Source of the DNA: Alisma plantago-aquatica
Taxonomy: Eukaryota; Streptophyta; Magnoliopsida; Alismatales; Alismataceae
DNA: 64,000 nt
NCBI GenBank assembly: GCA_963693085.1
Contig: OY856409.1
Coordinates: 666,640,091 to 666,704,090 of the forward strand
Reading direction: 5' to 3'
A model generated the notes under the pieces. The model did no database searches. It was not told where the DNA came from and saw only the letters and a program-made list of their open reading frames with translations. Positions 46,910 through 60,878 of this stretch are shown here, in pieces; positions within the stretch are counted from its first letter, which is position 1; every line of letters starts with the position of its first letter. The position numbers and the translations under genes are program-made.

Positions 46910-49100
46910 TGCAATTCCTTCAAATGCCAGCGTATCTATATTTGTTGTCTTAATCCTTTTAATTTAAAGGCATATTTCAGTTCTTTTGTTAATGTCTAAT
47001 TTATTTGTACAAAATGAATACATCATTCATACCAACCTCCACCATGTACCCGCCTCCCTAGCTACAACAAATTTGATCATTTTGTAATTCGTACTGGGAC
47101 ATTGAAATTCATTTTAATTATTTTCCAGAAAATGGTTACCTAATCTCAGTTAATGACACGTTGAGGAAGCATGGAAAAAATATCTACATGCCTCAGACAC
47201 ACTCATTTGAACACTCCCTTGGGATGAAAAATAAATGGTGAATTACATCCTGGACTGTTTAGAAATAGTCAGGGATACATAAATTTGAATTAAGTTTGTC
47301 TAGATATTTATATAAGTAAGGCCGAGGAGGTTTTTTTTTTGAATCTTTTTCTATTTTATCTGAATTAGAAAATACTCTTTGTATTTTACTATATACTATA
47401 AGAAAGAGTATGAGATATATGGTATTGAACTTTTTGTATGTTTATAGTTAGGCATTCATCTTTTTTCTAATTAGGTGACTGTCACAGAGCATAGAGGATG
47501 TAACTTACGATATAAGAAGTAATATGAAAGATTTCTACAAAATTTCTTTGATTTATATGAATTACATCCTTGTTTTCTGATCTATACTATACTAAACTTA
47601 CTTGAAACGAGTATATGTGGCATTCTACACAATTTTTTTTAAAGTTTATTGTTGTAGATTTTTTTATCTGTACGAAGATAGAAGTGGGAGAGCATAGAAG
47701 GGTTTAGATTCTATGTTCTTTTTTATTTTGGAATAATTTAATAGTCATTTTCAGTTGCGATAAAGCTATATGAAAGGATGTATGAGGGGTTCAATGAAAC
47801 TTTGCTTTTAGCTTTCAAGTTCCATATCACAGGTTGCCTTACTATGTATACAATGTCATGAGAAGAATTGCACACAATTTTTAGCTCTAATTTTTTAAAT
47901 TATTAATTGGATATTGTGTTTTCTAGTAAGGTTGTATGTACTGAAACAATGGGGGATGAATCTTACCAGTCTCTACACTTGTAATGTCTTTTTATGGTTC
48001 CAAGGTTGGGAGTTTCACACAATTGAGATTGGAGGAGGTGAAGAATGCGGTCGCTCTAAAGTGACATCTAGAAGGATATGTAGGTGACATTGTCGACACT
48101 ACAAATAGTTAGTATTACTTAATCAAATTTCTACCCTTATTAGCGATCTTCTTGTTCAACTTGAACAATATATCTAGTATGTCTTTATTCAAAATAATTT
48201 CAACATATATCATTTCCTGCCAGCCTACCTTACTCACAATATATTGTCTATGAAATCTAATTTTGTTAGCGACCTAATGCAATGCAACATTGCATTTCAA
48301 GCATTGACAATAATTTAACTCTCTCAAAAGTGCACAATACACATGATATACCTAGTTATGTTGGGAAAATAAGTTTTGAATATGGTTAAGTTGGGCAAAA
48401 TGAAAACTCATGATAGATAAAACTAGTTTAAAAATATTACCACCAACGTCGCAATGAATAAGACGATGTTGAATCCCAATTTTATTATCAAGGCTAATTC
48501 ACTTATAATAGGGAATGTCTGAGTTGGTCCAAATTTTGGGGCATTTTCAATTTTCATTGGGAATAATGGATCATTTGTTGCTCATTCTGTCTAAATTTTC
48601 CAAACAACTCATGAGTTAAATCTATATATGATTGTGCCCATATGGCACTACAAAGATCCTCGAATCAATTTTCTTCCCGCTTTCAGCTCCTTCCAACATG
48701 TGGTAGTTCAAATCTTTCCACATGTAGCAATTTGGATATGGACAAATTATATAGTAACATACCAACCACATCATTATAGAGTTTTACTCTAAGAGATAAT
48801 ATATATATTTGCAATAGTGAATAACCCTGGTGCTAAGCAAAGTACAACAAACATCCCCTAATATTCAATGTATGTTTGATAAACAACTTGTGTTCTCGAT
48901 TATACCATATGTTATCGATATGTTTGATAAACTACTTGTGTTCTCAATTATACCACATGTTATTGAAGGATTGATATTTAGGGTGAATAGGGCTAGGATG
49001 TCTTCCCTTGAGTAGCCATACCTATAACTAAAAACCATAGGACTTACAAAGTCAAAAGAAGTGTTTCAATATAGAGACAGCAATTTCTCCTATTAGTCAC
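46910..49100. other. AT-rich intergenic DNA, no gene recognised
   Basis: No ORF above about 60 codons. A short internal duplication is visible at 48868-48970 (TGTTTGATAAACAACTTGTG and TGTTTGATAAACTACTTGTG, each followed by TTCTC, ATTATACCA and ATGTTAT). Confidence 0.5.
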
Positions 49101-49109
49101 CAAGGAACC

Positions 49110-51120
49110 ATGTTTAGAAGAATTTATGGATGGAAGATGAGAAAGATAGAAGGGAGAGGAATACAAGCAGTTCCCAACGAGCAGGGTGAGGAGGATCATG
49201 TCTTCAAACCAGCTTCCATGGAAGAGAAGGACAAGGATTTGTCAAGGATGATAGAGAAGAGTCTTCTCATTTGGATGGCAATTCTTCTCCCATAAGAATA
49301 ACTATAGTAGGTATGGACTTTATGTATTAAAGAACAATTACATATGATGATCATGCAATCTATGATGTGGACAAAGACCCAAGGCATTTCTCTTTTTTTG
49401 TGATGCCTGATTTGGAATCCACTTCTCTTGGGAAAATATTGCATCAAATAGAACCGAAACTACAAGATGAATAGATGCATGCAGTTACAACTAAAGAGAT
49501 GAGTATCAGATATGCAATGATTGATTGCACTAATTATCAAGGTAATTCTTTCATCTTTAATGATAAACTAAATTTCTTAGACCATTATGATATCCCTGTT
49601 GTGACCCAACATGGTTTCCCTAATTTATTAATCACTCTAGAGGCATATTCAATTCTGCATAAACCTTGGCAGTATACCATCTTAGTCAGGCTCATTGGTA
49701 AATCAATAGGTTATTTATACATTGTAAGATTAGATTTGTCTACTATGTTCACATGCTTTACAATGGAGGATATTCAAATTGAATCTGAATCATGTTTTTA
49801 TTCAACCAACATGAAAACAAGACCATGTAAAATCCCTAACTCGAGGCCCTTGGGTAATTTTCAAATGTTGTCTCATGGTTGGTTGGTAGAATGAAAACTT
49901 TATTATGAATTCAGGGCTTCCTTTGACCATAATTACTTGGGTTCATATTATAGAATTGCCACTACATCTTTATAACTGAGTAAATATTTGATAAAATCGG
50001 TAATGCAATAGGAAAGTTAATTAAGGTTAATGAATATAAAATCCATGTACACAAAGCTACTTTCCTAGACTTTCCTTTGAAGTTGACACCTCCAAACTTG
50101 TACAACTAGAAGTCATTGCCAACAATTCTCTCTTCAATATAGTGTATGAATCCTTGTTTGTAATCTTTCTCACTTATGGTATACTAAGGCATGATGACAA
50201 TAATTATATCCCACATTCTTCTCCATCAGAATCAGAACAATTGACACATGAGTCTGATGATGCAGGAGTTACTTAGAACCAAGAAAATGAATGATGGAAC
50301 ATCTATACGGAAGAAACATTCATACCTAAAGGCAAAGTAGGAAGGATATTATTAGATCCACTAATAAGTAGAATGCCAAGTGCAACAATAATATGTTTAT
50401 AGTACTATACAAAGATAAAGATCCAATAAATGAGGTACAAATTGTAAATATAGATGTTCCTATTACCGTTGACACTTCTACTTAAGGTCATAAAGTATGG
50501 ACTAGTAAGAAAAGGTAAAATACATTAGAAATAGAAGATGATTGTTCAATATATTCCTAGAAATTTGATGAAATATCAGTTGATATACAATGTGCAACAA
50601 TTGGTAATGTGTAGGACACTATTTAGAAGACAAATCAAAGTTAGGTTATGAATATTGATTAATTTCACACAATCATAGATCTTGATGGGAAATTTTTTAT
50701 TATTCATCAGTCTGATTATGAAACTATTTTCCAGGTTACTGATTATGGTTACAACATAGATCTTCCCGAACAATGTTTTTTCATCTATTCAAGATCCAAA
50801 TCCATGTCAAGATCCAGACAAGATGGATCATGAGATTTGTAGCTATGCTGGTAAAATGAAAAGAAGTCCTTATCCAACTCAATGCCAATCCAAAAGACCT
50901 TTCGATTCCAAGGTCGTTGAAGCTCATCCAGAAGAAAATAATAGATAAAGATATCAAAGCTAGGATTTGTTTTGAACATCACTTGTTGTAGAGTAATCCA
51001 AGCAACAAAGACTTTGTATCCCAAAATAAAAGAATGTTATTCTTTTTGTAACTTGTATGCTACTACTCACTACTCTTCTTGACTAGTTTCATTAATAAAA
51101 GATCAATACCTTTTTTGGAA
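49110..51120 (+). pseudogene. Second LINE remnant: ORF1 (DUF4283) and 3' tail
   Basis: The open frame 49475-49894 contains KPWQYTILVRLIGKSIGYLY, the entry to the DUF4283 domain of plant LINE ORF1 proteins. Further on, in broken frames, NAIGKLIKV (about 50005) and EVDTSKLVQ (about 50080) follow in the order expected for this family. Stops and frameshifts are frequent. From about 51050, ACTAGTTTCATTAATAAAAG with T/A runs resembles the 3' end of plant LINEs. ORF2 is absent, so this is an internally deleted or 5'/3' patchwork copy. The orientation is opposite to the LINE at 3237-19715. Confidence 0.65.
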
Positions 51121-51329
51121 ATAAAGGAACTGTGTTCACATGCAATTTAGCATGATTTTGAATATTCCCCATTCAACAAAAAACTTTAATTTTTTTTATA
51201 TTATATTAGAGTAATGTTGTGTTTGAGTGGTAATAAGCTCTTAGCTAGTGAGCCTCAATCATTTGGCATCATTTTTATCAAAATTACACATGTTTTCATG
51301 TTGGAATTTATGTAAATCTATATGCAATA
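51121..51329. other. Short AT-rich gap
   Basis: Non-coding DNA between the LINE remnant and the next ORF-bearing region. Confidence 0.5.
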
Positions 51330-53760
51330 GATTATGTGTTCATCTTTTTTTTATATAAGATGGATCATCTATATTCATCCTGGATCATCAACAGGCAAAC
51401 AACATTAAAACAGACATACAAGGTGAATCACAATAGAAAAATCCACCAAACATGTCACAATCTCAAACAAAAAAAGGAAAAAAAACTCCCCACACAAAAA
51501 CTATCTATCGCTAAGTATCAGCTGATCCCTTTGTTGTTCATCAAAAAAGAAAAAGAAAAGAAGTATAGTCGAATGAAGAAGAAATCACCGGCAGGCCCAA
51601 GGTCAACACCAAATAAAAAAGGGAAAAAACTCCACCGTCATCTGATGGAAAAAATAAAAAAAGCCCTTACCAACCACCTACAAGATCGAAATCAAACCAA
51701 ACAACCATCAAAACATCATGTTCTACCAGAGAAACACCACCCCTCTGCATCCACAACCTAAAACCAACAAAACTCTAGAAACTAAAGAACTTTTTACAGA
51801 GACTTTTAGAACCAACCATAACCCTATCATATAAGACATCAAACTCACCATCACTATCCACATATCTATTATGATCATCCTCATCTAAAAAAGGAAGTCA
51901 TTCCTTGATCTACCTCTATTCCTCTATGAGGGTCGACATGCTCCATCACACCACGAGTGAGATGACTTACCACTACACAAATGACGATGGAGACAACATG
52001 AGAGAGGGTTGGCAGGGAAAGATGATGCACCTAGGAAATCTTCCAACCTTCTATGCTTGAGAACATGACTATGTCCATCATGCCCCCTCACTCATCGCTC
52101 ATCAGTGGGAGATGAAGAATTGCATATCTTGACATGACAATCACCAACAACCATTGTAGCTTCAACAACATCAATGGTGGAGGGAAGGTCGGACCAAGGA
52201 GATGGATTTTTAGGAGATCCATCGAAATCCAGAAGGTTATCTCAAAGCTAAAAAGGACAGGTGCAAAGAGCTCATCAGACAGATCCTTCACCAAAGAAAA
52301 CACCACTGTGAAACGTAGATCATGAAAGTTGACATCAAATGACCTAGGAAGGTCCTCCACAAAAGCCTCCATCAACACAAGATGCCCTCAAATAAGCCCA
52401 TTCTTGTCATGAAGTCTTGAGATGGAATAGAAAACACCAAACATACCCAACATTAGAAAAATGGAACCGTCATCCCTGCACAAAAAAGGGACATATGCCA
52501 TCCAGAGCAACACTAGGCTCCTTGGCCTCCCCAAGTCAGAAAGGAGGGATTTCTTATTGTTGATCTCTCCATCATGCACCCAAGGGGGTATACTATCAAC
52601 TACTTTTGATGTAACATCCTCTGAGGGAAAGAAGACAATAACCATGTAGTCTGAAATCTTTTCAAACCCCATCGTTGACGACCATAGGAGCTTGAGGAAA
52701 TTGGTAACCTCCTCCCAGGGCACATCACCTTTCCATCAAGTGATGATCACTTTTTACAAACTAGAAACAACTTGCAATTAGACCATATCATCATCATAAA
52801 GATGAACCATCTTGAGAGGGGAAGGTCTCAAAAGTGAAGGTAAAGTCTATGAAAAGGTGTGTTGTCGATAGTTGTTCATCCTACAAGCATAGGCCAAGTA
52901 ATCGGGGTTTCTACATATATAGAAGAGTCTTGGAGCCTTACATTAGGCCTGCCAGTGCCCTCTCTGAAGATAGGGATAGCAAGAGACCAACTGGATGGGG
53001 AAGAAAGCATGCCTCCTTGGCGGTGATGGGAAAGGGTTCTCGATGTTTATAAAACCTAGAGGAGGGGCTCTGGTCCTCTGCAAAAGATCTTCCACAACCA
53101 TGCCGCCCAGGTCATGCTACTTCATGCTTTCCATCACTTTATCTAGGTTCATCTCTGCTAAAAATGTGGACTTTTTAGCTTGAGTGGCATCATCTGTCTC
53201 ATTCTTTGTCCTATGAGAGGAATCTAGAAGCAACTCCTCCGTGCCCAAGGGAACTGACTGATCAAGTTGTTTCTCATTTTTTGGAACATCACTACTCGGA
53301 GGAGACAACTCATCCTCCTTCAGGATTGGCTCCTCATCTTGGGAAAAGAGGGTGATGAGGTCATCCAACGAAGCCTCTAGTTCAATCCTAGAAGAGGCAC
53401 GGACAATCCTCCTAATTGCAACCTCACGCGGGCTGACGGAGCTTGACCCCCTCGAACGACAGGTGAAAGAGGGAGACGAGGGAGTCCTGTGACTCAGCCA
53501 AGCACCGAGGTTGACAAATATAGCGCCAAGGATAGATGCATCCTGAAAACAACCAAGAGGGGAGAGCATATCTTGTCACAAGGGAAGAGGTTCGGGGAAG
53601 GAGAGCATATCTGATATCCTAGGGGCAAGGACCCCGACCAGTGGCGGCGCCGCAAGGGATAACCGTTGAGGCATGCTAACCCTATTTGCTTCATTGATAT
53701 GGAACTTTGGTGTTGTAGATCAAATGGCTTGTCCTTCTCCATTTCTATATTCATCTAATT
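51330..53760 (-). pseudogene. Unrecognised, broken minus-strand coding region (possibly LINE ORF1-like)
   Basis: Open pieces on the minus strand follow one another: 53754-53494, 53569-53117 (Ser-rich, then an acidic segment with SLDDLITLFSQDEEPILKED), 52723-52388 (MPWEEVTNFLKLLWSSTMGF, IPPWVHDGEINNKKSLLSDL) and 52378-52088. This region is more GC-rich than its surroundings. The order of a low-complexity N-terminus followed by a PPWVHDG-type block resembles plant LINE ORF1 proteins, but I cannot assign a domain. The lower part (51330-51800) is lysine-rich on the plus strand because of A-runs and is probably non-coding. Confidence 0.3.
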
Positions 53761-56488
53761 TCTAGAAATCTTAAAAAAATAATGCTTCTCAAACCCCTCC
53801 CTCACTAGAAACATACCAATTTTTCTTACCAAATTCATGACATGGGAAACTTTCTACTATGCATTTACAAATAGCCTTCTGCTTATTTTTTGAATAACTA
53901 AAAAGAACAAAATAGAAACAACTTTGGAGTTATCATATAAAAGATGATAAACTTTTGATAAATAAAGTTAAAGTCAAAAGTATATCATGACATATTTCTT
54001 TATGCAAATAATCTTACCATTTCTACATCAAATTAATACTAAATGATGTCAAAAAGTGTAAATCCACTCTCAACAGATAAAACATTTACCAATAAGGTTT
54101 TTTTTGTATTCCTCTACTCTCCAAAAGCCATTTTGTGATTCTATAGACCACACTGGTTATTTTAGTTGTAAATTCTTTTTAAAAATTTATATCATATATG
54201 GTATGAATAAAAAAATAAAGGATTATAATATGAAAAGAATTTACTATACAAATAACAAGGGTGATTTTAATATGTCACTGGGGATATACAAATTCTTAAG
54301 TGGTTTTCAAATGGATGAATACAACTAGGTTAATGATCGTTAGGTTGACAGTGACAGTCATTTTGACACTAATTTAACTACTTATGATGTGAAAGCATAT
54401 CCATTCTTGTAGACAAATATTAGTCAAGAAACGTCATAAAGAGTCAAATAGGCCTATCACAAAGAGGCGGTAGGCATATGAAGGGCTGGATGGATTCGAC
54501 ATGGTACATACCTCAATGGTGACAAGGTTATATATAGGAGATATCAATGCTAAAATTTTTGGTCGATAGCTCTTTGAAATTATCTTTTTGTGGAAGGATG
54601 TTGCTTCTAATCTTTTTACCCCGCTGTGAAAGTAGTTGGTTCTATAATTTGAGAATTTTATCGATCCCAAGTATTCCATCTCTATTATGACATATAGGAA
54701 TATAATAAGTAAAGAGTACTAGGGATTACTAGAACGATTGTGTAAAGAAAGTGAATTCATCCAATTGAGACATCATCAATTCATCAAAAATAATTCACAA
54801 TGCAACCTTAGTAGGAGCTACACTTGAAACTTATTAGTTGGTTAGTATCATGTACACATTCAGGAAAATCTAAAGGTAACTTTACACTTATGTAGATATG
54901 GTGCCACATTTTGTGTAGATCGATGAACATTGTTTTGACTAATTTATTTAGTTAACAAATTATACTAGGAAAGGTACTCCACTCAAGTACTATGCAACAA
55001 GATCAAGAGATAACTCTAAGACATCCCTGATGACTGTTTTGGATGTTTAAATGTTGCTTAGTAGCTAAAATTTTGTATTTTCTAGACTGATATTTTTTTA
55101 ATGTTCTAGTCAAAGATTGATTTTTGATTTGTATATTGATTGTACTCAATAACGAGATGAACCATTGAGTCTTTTATTTTGATATAGAAATAGATGGGAA
55201 TTTTAAAATACGATTGTTTTATCTTTGACTAGTTATTCGGATGACAATGCCTGAATAACTCATTACGCCACTTTCTAAAAGTATCTTCATTTTTGGGCTT
55301 GAGCTTAATGAAATTGTTCGATTTATTTCTCAACTTTGCTTCACAAGATGACATTTTTATGTTCCTTTCTCATGATATCTTTTACATTCTCATTATTACT
55401 ATCAAGAGAGCACGTGCTAAGCACGTTTATTTTTAATTAAGCCTTAAGATGCAATATTTGATATATAAGCATATACTCCATTATACTTATTTTTCAATGT
55501 ATATCTAAGTGATATTCACAACATACTTCAAATACTACAAATAAAAGAATTTTGTCTAAAACTATGATGGTAATGTTTATTTAAAACATAATTAATGCAT
55601 CTCATCACTTTGGAGATACTTAATATATCACATAATACAAAGAAAATTCCTATGTAGAATCTTATTTTTCTTTCTAAATTTGTAAAGATTATTCAAAATC
55701 TAGTAGCGACTATTTAATTTTATATATGCATGCAACTAATCTTTCAATAAATATCATATTACTTGGCATATAATGACACTTCTATTATCTTTTTATATGA
55801 TAGATAATTTGAAAATGTTGAAACATTAATAACTCTTGATATCTATTAAACTATACTCTTATAAAAATATTCATTATTTGAATTTGTCATATCTAAACAA
55901 ACATGAATTGTCATAGTAAAAATTCAAAGTTAGTATGGAATCATTTTAGGCACCAACTTTCAAACATGGAACCGATTCGGGTTGATAAAATTCACATATG
56001 GAAATAGTTTTTCCTTGTCAAACCAGGTCGGGTTCACATGTTTGGTAGAACATTGACATGTGTAAATGACTTCTCCCTAACCATCAAGGTATCATTCTCA
56101 AATTTTCATCTCTGACAGACTCATACATATACCATCACCCCTGAATCATTCTTTATTACCATTGCATTGATGTAATACATTACTTGAATTTTTGTTCAAA
56201 AACAATTCACTAAGCTGATATGATTATGTTGCATTGCTCACTTGGATAGTTGTGATATTTTTTATTACCTTCAGGATACATTGTTGGGATGGGTCATTAG
56301 GCCACACCAAAACATCTAGTTTAACAAATGGTACTCATTCATAAACAATATGCAAAGTAATACAAACCATCGATATATTTCAAATTAACACACACAATTA
56401 TACTAAATCCATTTTTTTTAATATATCTAAACATAGGGCTTCATTAAAATTAATTATATGTCATATTTACATTGTCATATAGTAATAG
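53761..56488. other. AT-rich intergenic DNA, no gene recognised
   Basis: No ORF above about 80 codons and no domain. A small palindromic stretch AGCACGTGCTAAGCACGT lies at about 55410-55430. The right boundary is the terminus of the CACTA element. Confidence 0.5.
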
Positions 56489-56910
56489 CACTAGTACAAT
56501 TATCACCTTTAGCATCAGTTAAATTTGACTTTAGAAGTCGGTTTCCAAGAGACACCCAAGTGGGTGACACTAAATGTAGACGTCTTCAACATCGATTTTT
56601 AACCGATGACACAAAGCTGTCCCCTGATTGCAAACCCAAAAAACACGCCAACAGGGGGACCATAGGCATCAGTTATTGAGACATAACTGACGCCACATCC
56701 CATACCAAAAAAAATTGGCCCCAGGTTAGACCATAGGTGTCGGTTAGCAACAAAAAACCGACTCCGTTGACCTAAAATTATTGAAGATTTTTAATTTAAC
56801 CAAACAGTAACTGGCACCATTATGGATAAAGATGTCAGTTAGCTATTAATAACCGACGAGTTAAGTTTTTTTTGTCAGTTTCTTTTGTTAACCAACAACT
56901 ATGTTTTGAT
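56489..56910. repeat. CACTA terminus and subterminal repeats
   Basis: Terminal CACTAGTACAA followed by TTTAGCATCAGTT. At least seven related words follow in both orientations: AGTCGGTTT (56538), AACCGATGA (56600), GGCATCAGTT and its facing AACTGACGCC (56665-56692), GTGTCGGTT and AACCGACTCC (56747-56765), GATGTCAGTT and AACCGACGAG (56850-56873). Such arrays bind the TNPA-type protein in characterised CACTA elements. Confidence 0.9.
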
Positions 56911-57425
56911 TTTTTTTCTTCTTATCAGCTTGCAGTCCTGCTGTCCGGCTGGTCAGCAGGATGCAGAACCTACAATTCAGTTCTGAACTATAGGTTTACA
57001 AAATTCATTGATTTCATCCAACAACAGGACAAAAACCTGCAAAATTAATAAGGATGGATAACATCTATATCATGTGATTCATACACATGTATAAGTACAT
57101 TGAACTTCATATATGATTCATTACACAGATGTAGAAACATGTAGTTTTCATTCTTCCATTTCATATTCACACATGTAGCAACCTACAGTTCTATTCATTT
57201 CATCTCTTTTCACATTTAGATACATGTAGAAACATTCATGTATTCATATTCACATTCACACATATGTATAGATAAGACAATTCAAAAAAATTCATTCAGA
57301 CATGCATATATAAGTGTGTCTTTCAAAGTTTAACATGTCATCAAATACAGAAATAATTATGACAAAAAAGTTTAGAAATATCATTCTTTATCATTTTCAT
57401 CATCATCATCATCGCCATCACTATT
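56911..57425 (-). other. CACTA 3' untranslated region
   Basis: Non-coding DNA between the last Ulp1-like exon and the subterminal repeats. It contains the TCCTGCTG...CAGCAGGA hairpin (about 56935-56962) shared, in reverse orientation, with the derivative ending at 27951. Confidence 0.6.
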
Positions 57426-58126
57426 CTAATGATAATAAAAAAATCCCACTAATTGTAAGACTTTTGCCCATTGTTCTCTTACATCATCCAATTCTTCCAT
57501 CGTATAGGGAGTATGCACATCTAATAACTTTTCACCTGTAGTAAAGTCACTAGTTTTAAAAACCTACAAAGAAATTGACGTATATATAAAATTAATAATA
57601 TATAATAAGATTGATATATTTCATATTACCTAATGAGACTATATATAATACATGTTGTATGGTATCAATTTCCATTACAACTTATTTGATAATTAGGTTC
57701 ATATATCGCATCACGTAGTATGCACATGCCCAACCGTTGTCTTGCGGAACACACTATAAATTGAAACATACAAAATGTTAACAAATACAAACAAGCATAA
57801 TTTACATAAATAATATATACATTGGAGTTAGGAAATTACTTTTACATTCTCCCAAAGTAATAGTATCTTTGTCTTGGACATGTTTCCTCCATCTTTTTTG
57901 AACGCTCTTAAAGCCCTGCATGTTAATATAACACATTAAATTGCATTATTAAATACTAATGTAATAATAGATGTTAACATATATAAAATATGAAAGATTT
58001 CTCACGTGAATAATGGCCTTTTCATTTGGTGTCCATATAATGGGTCTAATTCCTTCCCCGAAGGATCTAAATAATAAATAGTCCACGTCTTGGGGACAAT
58101 AACCAGTAACTCCCAATGCTTTTGCA
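57426..58126 (-). pseudogene. Ulp1-like cysteine protease (C48) exons in the CACTA element
   Basis: A SUMO-protease-like domain of the kind found in plant CACTA and Mutator elements; its natural substrate is unknown. Exons with good splice sites: 58126-58006 (QKHWELLVIVPK...YYLDPSGKELDPLYG), 57915-57840 (ALRAFKKDGGN...LWENVK), 57753-57682 (CVPQDNGWACAYYVMRYMN) and 57535-57426 (YTMEELDDVREQWAKVLQ). The frame is continuous over the first three exons. The catalytic His (HW), Asp (YYLD), Gln (PQDNGW) and Cys (ACAYYVM) are all present. The usual DCG around the nucleophile is ACA here. The third exon meets TAA at 57682-57684 before a clear donor, which probably cuts off the last exon. Exon calls are by eye. 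Confidence 0.82.
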
Positions 58127-58814
58127 CTAGAGGTAAGAAAGTTAAAAATTAATAACTCAAAATCGACAATAAAATGTAATATTCTTAAGTCCAAATTATA
58201 AGTAAAGTAAACTTACTCAACATTGAGTGGAGCTATTATCACTGTCTTCTTTTATTTTACCAAAATATTTAAAAGCGACAGAGCAGTATGAGGTAACTGA
58301 TGAAGGCTCTTTATCTACGCGACTGATCAAAGATGGAATTAGAAATCCCACATGAGAAAATGAAAAATCTTTACAGACCGTGTGTAAGTGGCTGCAAAAC
58401 ATGTATTATGTATGCATTAATATATAAGAAATCAGATTACTGTATATAAAACAAGTTATATGGATATATAAATAAGATATCACCATATCCATAGCTCTAT
58501 CATGGATGTATTCAACCAATCATAACAACAACTCCAAAATATCTTGTATAAATAGATTGTTATCGTATGATTTTCCCACAACATCTACCAGAATAGAAAC
58601 ATTTATATGACAATTTGAGCTATGTTCTCATATCCATACTACCATACCCTTACAATTAGGACCATATGAGTCGTATAGGTCTCTTAGAAGCCAACTAGGT
58701 ACTTCAGGAGGAGGTGGAGTTGGAGGTCGAGCTCTAGTGAGTTTTTTTCCTTTTGACCTGTATATATAATTTCAGATCAATTGACTAGCTCGTATATACA
58801 TGCTAACAAATTAA

Positions 58815-60763
58815 CGTAATGTAAATTTACCATAAAATATTAGTATAGACGACATCTGATTTGGGCCACAATATCACTCCTCCTTATGTTTCACCAAGTG
58901 TTTCAGAATCTGGGTGGGCATATGGAAATATATGATTCCTCCAATGGTAGAGTACAAGTCTCACGTTCACACGAACCACACCATCTGGTACTAGAGTGTC
59001 ATGAAACATGTCCCCTAGAAGGGGTGGGTAAGCCTTGGCCTCTACAATGATAAATTCTTTGCTTTTTAGACGACATGGCTTCAACCCCTACAAATTTACG
59101 TAAAGTATGTTATATACATATATACATAAATATATCATCTAGAAAAGACTAATGTCATAAAAATACTTACAACGGACGTGCTAGGTGGTGGATCCACAAG
59201 ATTACTCCCAACTACCTCTACAGTAGGAGAAGAGCGAGACGCCACATGTACTGTCTAAGTGGTAGTATGAGACACATGTCACTTATTCATTGCTTCATGG
59301 ACTCTCCTATCAATTAACTCATCTATCTATACATGGACCAAAGAAATGTTAGGTTTTGATTATTGAATTCCCTTTTACAATAACATTCTAAAAAAAGAAT
59401 AGGTTACCTCAACTTTTGAAAATCCCGCTTTTGGGACATGTTTGTGTTGTGATGGCCCAAAGAACACTTTTATATCCACACCAGTGCCTGCACCCCTAAC
59501 ACATCTAGGATGCTCTGGGTTACCAACAACAACTGTCAATTCATCCCTTGTTCCCTTAGTGATGAACTTTCCTTGCTTCCTCTGCTCGTAAAGCTCCTGC
59601 TAATCACCGTCAATAGAAATTTGTAAGTAAACATAATAATCAATATCGATTGCTCTGAGAGTTGAATTTTACCATTTTTACAGCTGCCTCAGTAGTTGCG
59701 AGTTTGGTTATATCTCCTTTTTTGTTTTGCCTCCCATCTATCCACACAACATGGCAAGGCAGAGGTGCAGGAGTAATAGTAGAGGACTCCCCAGTCTCCT
59801 GAGTAGCAACAGACTCAGCAATAGCAGCAACCTATAGTCTTTGGTGAATGCCTGCATAGCCTTTTGGACCCATCGAGTGGTCATGCACATTCAGTGCATG
59901 CCTTGCTCTTTGAGCATCGTTGATAGCCTTGTTAGTAAGCATATTGATTTGGTTAGTAACACTAAAGGTCAATCTTGAATATGTGAATACATAAGAATGT
60001 ATATTAATTAAATTGGGAGTGGCGCTTAATACCTTGAATTCATCAGTTTTTCTTTTGGCAACAAAATCCTCTCAGTCATTGGGATCCAGGTAGTTCCATT
60101 GCTCAGTGGCTGACTTCTTCCTCTTCTCAACATCTCATATGTAATCTCGAGTGAGATTTATCCTATAGTTCCTTAAGACCCTCCCACATTGCTGCATCAC
60201 GCATTTACGATGCATGCTTTCATCCAGTTCAAATATACTCTACAAAATTTCATATATTTAACTAGTATCCTAAAAATTAATAATATGAAAAGTGGAATTG
60301 CAAATAATAATAATTCACACATAGTTCCTTCCATACTAAGTCTATCTTCCCCTTAGGAACTTTATGACAAGATTCTACATTAACACTACAATGGCTATGA
60401 GTAAGAACCCCAAGATATGAAATTAACGAGTTGCGGTTCACTCCAACTGGATTTCCTGCATGATCAAAATCCCCAATCAATTTGGGTCCATTGCCCCTTT
60501 GTTGTAGTAACTTGTTCATCATAGTGATACCCCTCACTTTTTCAAAAAATTTCACTGCTCATCAAGTGCCCCAAGTTCTTCAGGGAGTAAATCATCAACC
60601 TAAAATTTGACAAAAAAACACACTTATAGGATATAACTTATAAATCGACATATAGATAGAAATATAGGATATATTTTAAAAACTTACATTGTGAAGCACC
60701 ACATTGATATCCTCACCCTCACGGTAATCATCATCATGATCATCATAATCATGCTCAACCATA
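58815..60763 (-). pseudogene. TNPA-like / Transposase_24 gene of the CACTA element, multi-exon
   Basis: A second CACTA protein, DNA-binding in characterised family members. Exon-like blocks on the minus strand: 60763-60689 (MVEHDYDDHDDDYREGE); about 60590-60320 (PEELGALDEQ, then MNKLLQQRGNGPKLIGDFD and VPKGKIDLVWKELC); about 60240-60035 (FELDESMHRKCVMQQCGRVL, NYRINLTRDYI), with stops at about 60135 and 60075; about 59960-59675 (NDAQRARHALNVHDHSMGPK); about 59600-59409 (TRDELTVVVGNPEHPRCVRG); about 59090-58832 (KPCRLKSKEFIIVEAKAYPP, DGVVRVNVRLVLYHW), which resembles DUF8039. The block order matches Transposase_24-type CACTA genes that end in Ulp1. Stops in several blocks make it non-functional, and some borders are uncertain. 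Confidence 0.75.
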
Positions 60764-60878
60764 TGAAAGTGTCATTAAAAATTCAAACATTTAATATTTA
60801 ACATAACTACAAGATATTAAAATATTGTAAAGTTCACATTCAGAAAAATAAAACATATAAAAAAATAAAAACATGCCT

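Noticed and set aside
55405..55435. Helitron-type 3' hairpin (AGCACGTGCTAAGCACGT)
   Set aside because: The palindrome is short, no CTRR end at the right distance and no Rep/helicase sequence nearby.
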